The position numbers were made by a program, and so were the translations under genes. This document shows, piece by piece, positions 35,793 through 45,335 of a DNA stretch of 64,000 nt. The first letter of the stretch is position 1. Every line of letters starts with the position of its first letter. Under the pieces are notes generated by a model. The model ran no database searches. It was not told the origin of the DNA and saw only the letters and a list, made by a program, of their open reading frames with translations. The stretch is from the NCBI GenBank assembly GCA_036960565.1, contig JBALXQ010000002.1, positions 62,001-126,000 on the forward strand, given 5' to 3'. Origin of the DNA: Bermanella sp036960565 (GTDB lineage Bacteria > Pseudomonadota > Gammaproteobacteria > Pseudomonadales > Oceanobacteraceae).

Positions 35793-36878
35793 ATGCCTTT
35801 TAAAAGTCAGTCATCAAAACTTCTATTTGCCAGTGTTTTTATTTGGCTTGTCACAGCCTGTAGCCAAGAAGGCTCATTAGAAGTGGCTGAAAAGAAAAAT
35901 GTGAAACCGGTACGTACAATGACGGTGGCTTTAGGCAGTACCATAAGCAAGTCCTTTAACGGAGTAGTTGATGCTATTAAAACAGCGGAACTTGGCTTTC
36001 GTGTATCTGGCGAACTGAAATCAGTGAAAATTAAAGAAGGTGATTCTGTTAAAAGAGGGCAGATATTAGCCAGCCTTGATCAAACCGATTTTAAAATCAG
36101 TCTCTCTTCAGCCCAAGCAGAATTTGATCGAGCTAAAACTGAATTTGATCGAGCGCAAAGTCTGATTAAACAAGGAGCCATTAGTCGCGCAGATTTTGAC
36201 AAATTAAAAGCGCAGAAAAGCAGTGCCCAGGCTCAATTGGACAGTGCCAAACAAAATTTAAAATATACTGTATTAAAAGCGCCATTTAGTGGGGTTATTG
36301 CTAAGCAATACGTTTCAAATTTTGAAAAGATAAGTTCAGCGGAAAAGTTTGCTGCAATTCAAGATTTATCTGCCTTTGAGGTTAAGATAGATATACCTGA
36401 AAGCGTTATGATTACCATTAAACGTGATGAAGAAGACCAGGACGTGTTTGCTATCTTTGATGGCAATCAATCAAGACGTTATCCGTTGACCTTTAAAGAA
36501 GTTTCAACTCGTGCCGATGAAAAAACTCAAACCTACAGTGTTAAATTTGTAATGGATGTGCCACGGGATATTAATTTATTACCAGGAATGAGCGCCAAAG
36601 TATTTGCTGTAGAAAACAACAAAGATGGCTTAAACCAAGATGTATATGTGCCACCTCATACAGTTTTGGAAGACAGTGCAGGGCGTTTTGTATATGTGGT
36701 GAATCTCGATGGACTTCTATTAGGTAAAGTGGCACGTCGAAGTGTGGTAGTAGGAGCGCTGAATGAAAATGGTATTCAAGTGGTTCAAGGCCTTGAAGAG
36801 GGCGATCAGGTTATCACTGCTGGAATGAGCAAGGTATCCTCTGGCTTAGTGGTGAAATTAATGGGCGAGGTAAAATAA
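35793..36878 (+). CDS. RND efflux periplasmic adaptor (membrane fusion protein)
   Basis: The 361-residue adaptor has a signal with a lipobox, WLVTAC (C23), so it is probably anchored in the inner membrane. It has the expected order: lipoyl half GFRVSGELKSVKIKEG, a helical hairpin (about 100-160, rich in AQAEFDRAKTEFDRA), the second lipoyl half VLKAPFSGVIAKQYVS, and beta-barrel and membrane-proximal domains. It is 37 bases upstream of the pump gene. No outer-membrane channel gene is adjacent, so a TolC-like partner must come from elsewhere. Confidence 0.92.
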   Translation: MPFKSQSSKLLFASVFIWLVTACSQEGSLEVAEKKNVKPVRTMTVALGSTISKSFNGVVDAIKTAELGFRVSGELKSVKIKEGDSVKRGQILASLDQTDFKISLSSAQAEFDRAKTEFDRAQSLIKQGAISRADFDKLKAQKSSAQAQLDSAKQNLKYTVLKAPFSGVIAKQYVSNFEKISSAEKFAAIQDLSAFEVKIDIPESVMITIKRDEEDQDVFAIFDGNQSRRYPLTFKEVSTRADEKTQTYSVKFVMDVPRDINLLPGMSAKVFAVENNKDGLNQDVYVPPHTVLEDSAGRFVYVVNLDGLLLGKVARRSVVVGALNENGIQVVQGLEEGDQVITAGMSKVSSGLVVKLMGEVK

Positions 36879-36915
36879 GAATGACTATTAGCCTCAATAA
36901 AGGAGTCGAGATCAG

Positions 36916-39900
36916 ATGAATATTACTCGACTGGCAATTCAAAATAATCGCACCACCTTGGTTTTTTTGGTGGTATTGGTGTTGGTAGGTTTACAAGCTT
37001 ATCAAAATATCCCTCGTGCTTATGACCCCGGCTTCATTATTCGCTCGGCTCAAGTGATTACCTATTTCCCAGGTGGCAGCCCGGAGCGAGTAGAGAAACT
37101 TATTTCAGATAAAATTGAAAAAGTTGTTCAGGAACTACCCCAGCTAGACTTTGTACAAAGTGAATCTCGTACCGGCATTTCCATTGTTACCGTGAATATT
37201 AAAGAGAGTTACACCGAAATGCGGCCAATTTGGGATAATTTACGGCGTAAAGTGGACAAGGTATCGGGGGATTTGCCGGAAGGTGCGAGCACGCCCAGTG
37301 TGAATGATGAATTCGGCGATGTGTTTGGTGTTGTCATGGCGCTAACTGGTGAAGGCTATTCATATGCAGAGTTAAAAGACGTGGCCGATCAAGCCCGTGA
37401 TGAGTTATTGCGAATTTCAGAAGTGGCTAAGGTAGAAGTTTCTGGTGAGCAGGAAGAGCGCGTATTTGTTGAATATAATAATGCGCGCTTGTCTGAACTT
37501 AATTTAGCACCTTTACAGTTGAGCCAAATTTTGGCCAATCAAAATGTGGTGGTTTCCGGAGGCTCAGTTCGCTTAGGTCGGGAGCGAATAGAGCTGGAGC
37601 CCAGTGGTAATTTTGAATCCATAGAAGATATTCGTCGTGCCACTATATTGCTGCCTAATTCAGATGATGTGGTGTATCTGGAAGATATCGCCCATATCCA
37701 TCGTGGCTATAAAGACCCACAAACCAGTGTGGTAAGGAGTTCGGGTGTACCTGCATTGGCTATTGCTGTTTCCATGCGTGAAGGTGGTAACAATATAAAG
37801 CTGGGTAAAGAGGTGTTAACAACCATTAATCGTTTTCAGGCCCAGCAGCCTATTGGGCTTGAATTTGAAATGCTGAACTTCTCACCTAAAGAAGTAGAGG
37901 ATAAGGTGAATGATTTTGTATCTAATCTTGTCCAAGCCATCGTCGTGGTAGCAGCTGTGATGCTCTTTAGCTTGGGCTTGCGCACGGGTCTTGTTGTTTC
38001 TACGTTAATACCTGCCAGCATGATTGGTACTATTTTTGTCATGGATCAATTCGGTATAGGGTTGGATCAAATATCTTTGGCGGCACTGATTATTGCCTTG
38101 GGAATGTTGGTGGATAACGGCATTGTAATGTCGGAAAGCGTGATGGTGGAAATGAAGGAAGGTAAGAGCTCAATGGATGCGGCGATTCATTCGGCCAATG
38201 AATTAAAGGTACCCTTACTGACTTCATCATTAACAACGTCAGCGGCATTTTTACCCATTTATTTGGCGGAGTCGGCCATGGGTGAATATACCGCGGCTCT
38301 ATTCCAAGTGGTGACCATTACACTCTTATGTTCTTGGGTCTTGAGTCTAACCATGATTCCGCTGCTTTGTATGTTGTTTCTAAAAGTGAAGAAAGATAGT
38401 GCCAGCGAAAAAGATGAGTTCAATGTTGGTTTTTATCCGTATTACCGCCGCTTTCTAATAACATTATTACAAAATCGAGTATTAACTATTGTTGGGGTCG
38501 TCGTATTATTTTTTGGCAGTATTCAGGCGTTGCAGTTGGTGCCCAGTATTTTCTTTCCACCATCGGATCGTCCCTTTTTTAAGCTTGAAATTGAATTGCC
38601 CATTGGTACGGCCATAGAGCAAACTGAATTAGTGGCGGATGATGTCGAGCGCCACTTAAACACCTTAAAAGCAAATAAGGAAACCCCTGAGGGTGTTCGT
38701 AACTGGATAACCTATGTGGGCAGCAGCGGACCACGCTTTTTGCTTACGCATAATCCTAAGCCCTCGAGTCCTAATTACAGCCTTATTGTGGTTAATACTA
38801 CGGGTCCGCAGGTGAATGGTGAGCTCATGGAGAATTTGGAAACTTATATTAATGCGCATCACCCGGATGTGAAGGCTACGGCTCGTCTAATTGAAAATGG
38901 TAAAGCCATTAATAACCCCGTTGAAGTACGTGTTTTTGGGCGAGACGTTGACAAGCTGTTTACCATTGTAGAAGCGATCAAACAAAAGATGGCGGGCATT
39001 AATGGTTTGAAAAATGTGAGTGATAACTGGGGGCAGCGAATTAAAAAGCTCACTGTAAATGTTAATCAAGAAAAAGCCAAACGTGCGGGAGTGACTAGCC
39101 AAGATATTGCAATATCATTGCAAACTGGCCTTAGTGGTTATGAAATGACTAACTATCGAGAGGGTACTATTAGTATTCCTGTGGTGTTGCGAACCGAAGT
39201 GGCCGACCGCCAAGATCTAGGGAAAATTCAATCACTTACGGTTTTTTCTCAAGCCACGGGAAGTGCGGTTCCGCTTGTGCAAGTAGCCGATATTAATGTG
39301 ATTTGGGAGCCGGCCAAAATTCTTCGCCGTGATCGTTTAAAAACGGTGGCAGTGGGGGCTCAGCTTAAAGGGGACTTTACTGCTGATGAAGGGTTTAACC
39401 AAATAAGTGCTTGGCTTGATGGCTATAGCGAACAGTGGCCTAGTGGTTTTTACTTTGAGTACGGTGGTGAAATGGAATCGTCTGGGGAATCTAGTCAATC
39501 TATTGCCGATAAATTACCTATTGCGATATTCATTATCGTGATTTTATTGGTCATGCAATTTAACTCGTTACGTAAACCTCTTATTATTTTATCAACCATC
39601 CCTCTTGGTTTTATTGGAGTAGTTTGGGGTTTAGTGGTTGCCAACAGTTTTTTTGGATTCATGACGCTGCTAGGCATTATTTCTCTTGCGGGTATTGTTA
39701 TTAATAACGCTATTGTTCTGTTGGAGCGTATTAAATTGGAGATAGAAGTGAATGGATTATCTGCGCAAAATGCCATTGTTGAAGCCGCACAGCGACGCAT
39801 GCGACCTATTTTGTTAACCACAGCCACTACTGTGTTTGGATTGCTGCCGCTTTATATTGGTGGTGGTGAGATGTGGGAGCCGATGGCGGTGGGGATTATG

Positions 39901-40014
39901 GCCGGACTAATGTTCTCGACCTTGCTGACACTAGGATTTATTCCTGTGTTGTATGCGTTACTGTATAAGGTGAATTATTCAGGTTATGAGTATGCGAATA
40001 ATGTGAAGGCATAA
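36916..40014 (+). CDS. RND efflux inner-membrane transporter
   Basis: The 1032-residue protein is a proton-driven pump of the HAE1-like class, with 12 expected membrane helices and two large periplasmic loops. In helix 4 the relay reads LGMLVDNGIVMSE, with D400 and N401. AcrB has two aspartates there, but the DN form is widespread in related pumps. The C-terminal half ends in helix 12 with FSTLLTLGFIPVLYALLY. Substrate is not predictable. It pairs with the adaptor upstream. No local repressor other than LysR is present. Confidence 0.93.
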   Translation: MNITRLAIQNNRTTLVFLVVLVLVGLQAYQNIPRAYDPGFIIRSAQVITYFPGGSPERVEKLISDKIEKVVQELPQLDFVQSESRTGISIVTVNIKESYTEMRPIWDNLRRKVDKVSGDLPEGASTPSVNDEFGDVFGVVMALTGEGYSYAELKDVADQARDELLRISEVAKVEVSGEQEERVFVEYNNARLSELNLAPLQLSQILANQNVVVSGGSVRLGRERIELEPSGNFESIEDIRRATILLPNSDDVVYLEDIAHIHRGYKDPQTSVVRSSGVPALAIAVSMREGGNNIKLGKEVLTTINRFQAQQPIGLEFEMLNFSPKEVEDKVNDFVSNLVQAIVVVAAVMLFSLGLRTGLVVSTLIPASMIGTIFVMDQFGIGLDQISLAALIIALGMLVDNGIVMSESVMVEMKEGKSSMDAAIHSANELKVPLLTSSLTTSAAFLPIYLAESAMGEYTAALFQVVTITLLCSWVLSLTMIPLLCMLFLKVKKDSASEKDEFNVGFYPYYRRFLITLLQNRVLTIVGVVVLFFGSIQALQLVPSIFFPPSDRPFFKLEIELPIGTAIEQTELVADDVERHLNTLKANKETPEGVRNWITYVGSSGPRFLLTHNPKPSSPNYSLIVVNTTGPQVNGELMENLETYINAHHPDVKATARLIENGKAINNPVEVRVFGRDVDKLFTIVEAIKQKMAGINGLKNVSDNWGQRIKKLTVNVNQEKAKRAGVTSQDIAISLQTGLSGYEMTNYREGTISIPVVLRTEVADRQDLGKIQSLTVFSQATGSAVPLVQVADINVIWEPAKILRRDRLKTVAVGAQLKGDFTADEGFNQISAWLDGYSEQWPSGFYFEYGGEMESSGESSQSIADKLPIAIFIIVILLVMQFNSLRKPLIILSTIPLGFIGVVWGLVVANSFFGFMTLLGIISLAGIVINNAIVLLERIKLEIEVNGLSAQNAIVEAAQRRMRPILLTTATTVFGLLPLYIGGGEMWEPMAVGIMAGLMFSTLLTLGFIPVLYALLYKVNYSGYEYANNVKA

Positions 40015-40018
40015 AAAA

Positions 40019-40034
40019 GGGCACTTAGTGCCCC
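40019..40034. terminator. Terminator shared by the RND operon and dapC
   Basis: GGGCAC (40019-40024) pairs with GTGCCC (40028-40033) around TTA. On the minus strand the stem is followed by TTTTTTAT, so it most clearly serves dapC. It starts four bases after the pump stop codon. Confidence 0.75.
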
Positions 40035-40093
40035 TCAATACAATTACAATCGCGTTAAAAACTGAGCGAAATACTTCGCTTAGTTTTTAAGTT

Positions 40094-41284
40094 CTACAAG
40101 CTTTCTATTAAATTTCGAATACGTTTAGCCGCTTCTATACATTCTTCTACTTCTGCCACCAAAGCCATTCTAATTCGATTTTCACCTGGGTTAATGCCGT
40201 CCACAGTACGTGACAAATAACTGCCAGGTAATACGGTTACCTGTTGCTCTGCAAACAAACGCTGCGCAAACTCTTCTTCATTGATAGGCGTTTTAGCCCA
40301 TAAGTAAAAGCTTGCATCACTTTGGGTAACGTCCATGACAGGGGAGAGGATATCCAATACTGCTGCAAATTTCTGTGTATATAGGCGGCGGTTTTCTTTT
40401 ACGTGCTCTTCATCATTCCAGGCGGCAACACTGGCCAGTTGATTAGGAATAGACATGGCGCAACCGTGGTAGGTTCGGTATTGGAAAAACTGTCCCAGTA
40501 ATTCAGCATCACCCGCTACAAACCCTGAGCGCAAACCTGGTAAATTAGAGCGTTTGCTTAAGCTATGGAATACCACGCAGCGTTTGTAGTCATCGCGCCC
40601 CATTTCTACACAAGCTTCTAATAATCCCGCGGGTGCGCTGACGCTGTCGACATATACTTCGCTGTAACACTCATCACTGGCCAAAATAAAATCGTACTGA
40701 TCAGCTAATTTAACTAATTTTTGAAGTTCATCAAGGGTTATGACGGCACCGGTGGGGTTACCTGGGGAGCAAATAAATAAAATCTGGGTGCGCTGCCAAA
40801 TTTCACTGGGAACACTATCGAAATCAGGTTTGAATTTATTCTCTTCAAGACAAGGTAGGTAATGGGGCTCTGCGCCAGCCAAATAAGCAGCGCCTTCATA
40901 TATTTGATAAAACGGGTTTGGGCTAGTGATCAGAGCTTCGGGGCTGGCAGATACCATGGCTTGAGTGAAAGCAAATATTGCTTCACGGGTACCATTTACC
41001 GGTAATACTTGGGTCTCGGCGTTTAGGTTGGGTAAATTGAAACGCTGTTGGCACCAGTTAGCGATGGCCTCACGGAATTCTGGCAAGCCTTTGGTAGTAG
41101 GGTAGTTGGCCATTTTGTCCATGTTATCGATCATGGCTTGCTTAACAAACTCAGGGCTGGCGTGTTTGGGTTCACCTATGGATAACGCGATATGAGGTAA
41201 ATCTGTGCTTACTTGCGCTTCTGCCTTTAGTTTATTGAGTTTTTCAAAGGGGTAAGGCTGTAGTTTGGCCAGATTGGGGTTCAT
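40094..41284 (-). CDS. dapC: Succinyldiaminopimelate transaminase DapC
   Basis: DapC is the PLP aminotransferase that converts N-succinyl-2-amino-6-ketopimelate to succinyl-diaminopimelate. The 396 residues start MNPNLAKLQPYPFEKLNKL, matching Pseudomonas DapC, with IALSIGEPKH, the PLP-binding lysine in HSLSKRSNLPG and LRSGFVAGD. The reading frame reaches a TTG at 41302, but the ATG at 41284 is preferred, since AAGAG lies eight bases upstream. It is followed by a terminator and preceded by glnD on the same strand. Confidence 0.92.
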   Translation of the reverse strand: MNPNLAKLQPYPFEKLNKLKAEAQVSTDLPHIALSIGEPKHASPEFVKQAMIDNMDKMANYPTTKGLPEFREAIANWCQQRFNLPNLNAETQVLPVNGTREAIFAFTQAMVSASPEALITSPNPFYQIYEGAAYLAGAEPHYLPCLEENKFKPDFDSVPSEIWQRTQILFICSPGNPTGAVITLDELQKLVKLADQYDFILASDECYSEVYVDSVSAPAGLLEACVEMGRDDYKRCVVFHSLSKRSNLPGLRSGFVAGDAELLGQFFQYRTYHGCAMSIPNQLASVAAWNDEEHVKENRRLYTQKFAAVLDILSPVMDVTQSDASFYLWAKTPINEEEFAQRLFAEQQVTVLPGSYLSRTVDGINPGENRIRMALVAEVEECIEAAKRIRNLIESL

Positions 41285-41459
41285 AAGCACGCTCTTAATC
41301 AATAGTGGCGCAATTATAATGGAGCCTAGTTGAAATTTGTACTTGGAATTTCGGTGGCCTTTCTTTATTAACCTAGCTTGCTGAGTTAAAAGAGTATTGA
41401 ATTAAGTAGGTTGGGTCTATTGATTGAATTGTGTCTTAAGTGAATAGAAGGTGAAAAGT

Positions 41460-41480
41460 GTGGCTTTGCGCCACTCTTTT
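41460..41480. terminator. Terminator after glnD
   Basis: GTGGC (41460-41464) pairs with GCCAC (41470-41474). Flanking GAAAA and CTTTTT place a T run beyond the stem on either strand. It is about 25 bases from the glnD stop. Confidence 0.65.
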
Positions 41481-41498
41481 TGAATTCAGTAAAGGGAG

Positions 41499-44189
41499 CT
41501 AAAGAGTGGCCTGCAGTTCTACTTGCTCAGTCAGGGTGTCTACTACCGCATCTTGTAATTCTCGGCAAAAATCAGGGTCACTGATAGGCAGTCCGTTTTT
41601 ATCTTTCAGGTAAAAGATATCATCTACCTTTTCCCCTTCGGTAAGGATTTTGGCGGTTTCTAGTGTTAGTTCGTGTTCCATAAATAATTGACCCATACGC
41701 GCAAGTAAGCCTGGGCGATCAGGGGCGATTACTTCTAGGCAGCTGCGTTTGTTAAATGGATCATTGCTCATGTTTACCGTGACGGTAAAATCAAACTGCT
41801 TTAGTTGGCGAGAGGTGCGACGTTGAATTAATTCTGAATACTCCTCTGGGTTGGCCAAAGTTTCTTCTAAGGTGCGTTGGATTTTTTCCAAGCGCGCTGC
41901 TTCCTTAATAGGCTCGCCGTTTTCATCTAATACAATGTATGTATCCAAGGCATTGTTGTTAGCTGAGGTAATGATGCGTGCATCCTGAATATTCAGGTGA
42001 AGCTGATCAAGTGCTGCAGTCATGGCTGCAAATAAGTGCGGCTGATTTTTCATGTAAATGAAAACCTGGGTTGCCCCTTCAAAAGCCATGTCACTGGTTT
42101 CGCTAAGAAGTACTAGAGGTTTTTGACTGTTGCCATGCTGAAACAAAGCCTGTGCCTGCCAAACCAATGTATCAATACTTTCACGTAAGAAGTATTCATC
42201 ACCAGGGTTAGCCCATAAATCTAGAACTTCTTGCTCGTGATGGCCAAAGGCACTTAAGCGCTCGATAACCGTCTGCTGAATTTCTTCAACCCATTGGTCT
42301 TTATCAATTGGATTATCCAGGCCGCGCCTTAAAATGTTACGAGTGGCCCTGTATAGGGTGCGCATTTGTTCGGCACGCCAGCTGGTCCAAAGCTTTTTAT
42401 TGGTGCTGTAAATGTCGGCAGCAGAAAATACATAGAGGTGCTCAAGATGGCGGCGGTCACCTATTTGCGTGGCAAAATGATGCAGGGCATCTGTATCGGC
42501 AATATCAAGTCTTTGTGAAGCCTGAGAAAACACCAAGTGATTGCGAACAAGCCAAACCACTAGGTCGGCATCTTTTTGTCTTAAGCCATGCTGAATACAA
42601 AACTGCTGAGCTATTTCACTGCCTGTTATTTCATGCTCGCCGGGTAATGCTTTGCCCACGTCATGAAGTAATGCCGCCAGATATAGTATTTCTTTCTTGG
42701 GGATACTATGAATAAGTTTAGAGGCTTGCGGGAATACGGTTTTTTTATCGCCAAAGCGCAGCTGACGCATAAACTGTATAGCTCTGAAGCTATGTTGGTC
42801 TACAGTGTAACTGTGAAATAAATCATGCTGCATGTGGCCAATTATGTCGCCAAATTCAGGTATGTATTTCCCTAATATGCCATAGCGCATCATGCGATCG
42901 AGTTCGCGAACTACATGATTATGACTTCTTAAAATTGCCATGAAACTTCGAACATTGTCGGGATGACTACGAAAAGCATCATCAATAAGGCCACGGTTGT
43001 CTCGTAACGCTCGAATGGTATTGGCGCGCACGCCTTTTAGGGTGCTGTCGCTGGCGAGAGTATAAAAAACCTCAAGAATAGCGTTGGGATAATGCTCAAA
43101 CAAATCAGCTTGTTTAATTTCAAGGTAATCATTACAGCGTTGGAAATGTTGGTTTATGGATACAATTTCCTGTGGATGTTGGCTTTCAACCATGACCTCC
43201 TTAAATAAGAGCATCATTAATCCATTTAACTCATTTAACGCAATACTGTATCGGTAATACTGATGCATCATTACTTCTACACCCAGTTGTTCAGGCTCAT
43301 CTTTAAAGCCTAAAACTTCTGCAATTTCCTTTTGGAAATCAAAAAGTAACTGGTCTTCTTCGCGGCCGGTAACCATATGTAAGGCATAGCGTAGTTGCCA
43401 TAAAAAATCTCGGCAGCGATGCAGCATGCCAAATTCAAACTCGGTTAATATGCCTTGGCTGGTGAGGTTATCAAGATGATTGCTGCCAAAATGTCTTTGT
43501 AGCATCCACACGATAGTGTGAACATCGCGCAATCCGCCTTGCCCATTTTTTATGTTAGGTTCTAAATTTGCATCGATGTCATGGTGCTTTTTATGACGCT
43601 CAATTTGTTCTTGCCACTTTGCATTAAAAAACTCATCGCTAGGCCAAATGTGTTTAGGGCCTGTATTTTCAACCATGGTTTGGCGCAGGTTATCAGGGCC
43701 TGATAGGGTGCGCGTTTCCATGAGGTTGGTAGCAATGGTTAAATCTTTCGCGGCTTCATTTTTACAGTCATCTAGGGTGCGAACGCCGTGACCCACATCT
43801 AGCTTAATATCCCACATGAAGGTGATAAAGCCTTGCATGGATTCTGAATGTTCGCTAAAAGCGGCTTCATCTTTCGATAGTAGTAATACGTCTATATCTG
43901 ACTTTGGGTGTAATTCGCCACGGCCATATCCACCAACGGCCAGCAGCGCAATATTCTCAGCATTTTTATTAAAATAAAGCCCCCAAGCACAAGCCAATAG
44001 TTCATCCATAAACCATGAGCGAGTATGCACCAAGGTAGCGGCGTCCAGGGTTTCCCTGAAGTGCTGGTCCATGATGGTTTGACTGTGAACAATGGCCTGC
44101 TTAAACAAGGGGATAGGGGGCTTGCCCAGCGCGAGCTCTGCGCAGAAAGCTGATTTATCAAATACCTTGTTTAGCAAGCCCGTATTCAT
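41499..44189 (-). CDS. glnD: PII uridylyltransferase/uridylyl-removing enzyme
   Basis: GlnD senses glutamine and uridylylates or deuridylylates the PII proteins GlnB and GlnK. The 896 residues carry a nucleotidyltransferase domain with VGGYGRGELHPKSDIDVLLL near 83, an HD phosphohydrolase with ALLHDVGKALPGEHEITG near 508, and two ACT domains in the last 200 residues. The length fits E. coli (890). Only two bases separate its start from the stop of map, which lies upstream on the same strand, so map and glnD form an operon. Confidence 0.97.
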   Translation of the reverse strand: MNTGLLNKVFDKSAFCAELALGKPPIPLFKQAIVHSQTIMDQHFRETLDAATLVHTRSWFMDELLACAWGLYFNKNAENIALLAVGGYGRGELHPKSDIDVLLLSKDEAAFSEHSESMQGFITFMWDIKLDVGHGVRTLDDCKNEAAKDLTIATNLMETRTLSGPDNLRQTMVENTGPKHIWPSDEFFNAKWQEQIERHKKHHDIDANLEPNIKNGQGGLRDVHTIVWMLQRHFGSNHLDNLTSQGILTEFEFGMLHRCRDFLWQLRYALHMVTGREEDQLLFDFQKEIAEVLGFKDEPEQLGVEVMMHQYYRYSIALNELNGLMMLLFKEVMVESQHPQEIVSINQHFQRCNDYLEIKQADLFEHYPNAILEVFYTLASDSTLKGVRANTIRALRDNRGLIDDAFRSHPDNVRSFMAILRSHNHVVRELDRMMRYGILGKYIPEFGDIIGHMQHDLFHSYTVDQHSFRAIQFMRQLRFGDKKTVFPQASKLIHSIPKKEILYLAALLHDVGKALPGEHEITGSEIAQQFCIQHGLRQKDADLVVWLVRNHLVFSQASQRLDIADTDALHHFATQIGDRRHLEHLYVFSAADIYSTNKKLWTSWRAEQMRTLYRATRNILRRGLDNPIDKDQWVEEIQQTVIERLSAFGHHEQEVLDLWANPGDEYFLRESIDTLVWQAQALFQHGNSQKPLVLLSETSDMAFEGATQVFIYMKNQPHLFAAMTAALDQLHLNIQDARIITSANNNALDTYIVLDENGEPIKEAARLEKIQRTLEETLANPEEYSELIQRRTSRQLKQFDFTVTVNMSNDPFNKRSCLEVIAPDRPGLLARMGQLFMEHELTLETAKILTEGEKVDDIFYLKDKNGLPISDPDFCRELQDAVVDTLTEQVELQATL

Positions 44190-44191
44190 GT

Positions 44192-44980
44192 CTATTGCTC
44201 CCAGGGAAATACTTCTTCACTTCTGCGAGTCAATACTTCGAAGCCATCGCTGGTGACGAGTATGGTGTGTTCCCACTGCGCACTTAACTTGCGATCTTTA
44301 GTGACGACAGTCCAATGATCGTTTAGCAATTTAGACTGAGGCTTTCCCTGATTAATCATAGGTTCTATGGTAAAGCACATGCCTTCTTTAAGTGCCATGC
44401 CAGTTCCTGGTCGGCCAAAGTGCATTACCTGAGGCTCTTCATGGAATACAGCGCCTATACCGTGTCCACAGTATTCTCGTACAACCGAGTAATAATTGGC
44501 TTCGGCATGTTTTTGAATGACACTGCCTATATCGCCCAGCTGTGCACCAGGTTTTACCAGGGCCATGCCTTTATACATGCATTCCTGTGTGATTTGCGCC
44601 AAACGCACATCAGCAGGCTTGGCTTCTCCTGCAAAAAACATCTTGCTGGTATCGCCGTGATAACCGTCCTTAATAACCGTGATATCTATATTAACGCTAT
44701 CGCCTTTTTTAAGGATTTTTTCATCACTGGGAATTCCATGGCAAATAACATGGTTTACCGAGGTGCAAATAGATTTTGGAAAAGGCGGGTTGCCATAATT
44801 TAAGGGGGCTGGGATAGCACCTTGAACATCAACAATGTAATCGTGACAAATTTGGTTGATTTCACCCGTGCTTACACCAGGCTTTACGTGTTCGCCGATC
44901 ATTTCCAAAACTTCAGCCGCCAAGCGACCAGCAATACGCATTTTCTCAATTTCTTCAGGGGTCTTGATGGTCACAGCCAT
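44192..44980 (-). CDS. map: Methionine aminopeptidase type I
   Basis: Map removes the initiator methionine from nascent proteins. The protein of 262 residues starts MAVTIKTPEEIEKMRIAGR, as in E. coli. The five metal ligands are identifiable: aspartates in NIDITVIKDGYHGD, histidine in YCGHGIGAVFHEEP, and glutamates in FTIEPMINQG and QWEHTILV. The frame extends to a GTG at 44995, but the ATG at 44980 fits the family. It is divergent from rpsB and begins the map-glnD transcript. Confidence 0.96.
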   Translation of the reverse strand: MAVTIKTPEEIEKMRIAGRLAAEVLEMIGEHVKPGVSTGEINQICHDYIVDVQGAIPAPLNYGNPPFPKSICTSVNHVICHGIPSDEKILKKGDSVNIDITVIKDGYHGDTSKMFFAGEAKPADVRLAQITQECMYKGMALVKPGAQLGDIGSVIQKHAEANYYSVVREYCGHGIGAVFHEEPQVMHFGRPGTGMALKEGMCFTIEPMINQGKPQSKLLNDHWTVVTKDRKLSAQWEHTILVTSDGFEVLTRRSEEVFPWEQ

Positions 44981-45136
44981 GGCGTAATTATTCACTTTTA
45001 GTATTTAAAACCACCTATTATACCCAAATCTTTGCAATAGATGAATAAAATGAGCTTTTGGCTAAAATGGAAGTGCCGATTGGGGTTTGGATTGAATTGA
45101 ATTCCAGTGTTTTCCTTTCCTCCGAAAGGCTAAATG

Positions 45137-45335
45137 TGGTATAAAGCGCGCTAATCTCCACTCTCGGTGGAAATTAGCAAAATATTCATAAATCCGCACA
45201 TACATCGACACGCTGTTCTGGGTGTTCTTGATGCAACAAAGCTCGACTGGTTGTCATTTAAATCGGTTTGATCTGCATTAGGGATTGGATAGTGGGATGT
45301 ATGGAGGCCTAACCCTATAAAAGGTATATATAAAC
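45137..45335 (+). promoter_or_regulatory. rpsB promoter and structured leader (t44-like)
   Basis: An extended -10, TGGTATAAA (45137-45145), lies about 190 bases before the rpsB ATG; no good -35 is seen. The leader then opens with a hairpin CTAAT-TCCAC/GTGGA-ATTAG (about 45152-45178). A GGAGG (45303-45307) lies far from the start codon, and TTAGG and CCTAA segments could pair across it. In E. coli the t44 RNA occupies the same place between map and rpsB, and rpsB is autoregulated by S2. Identity with t44 is based on location and gene context only. Confidence 0.5.

Noticed and set aside
42308..42715. Plus-strand frame of 135 residues inside glnD
   Set aside because: It is antisense to the conserved HD-domain region of glnD and has no ribosome site or recognisable motif.
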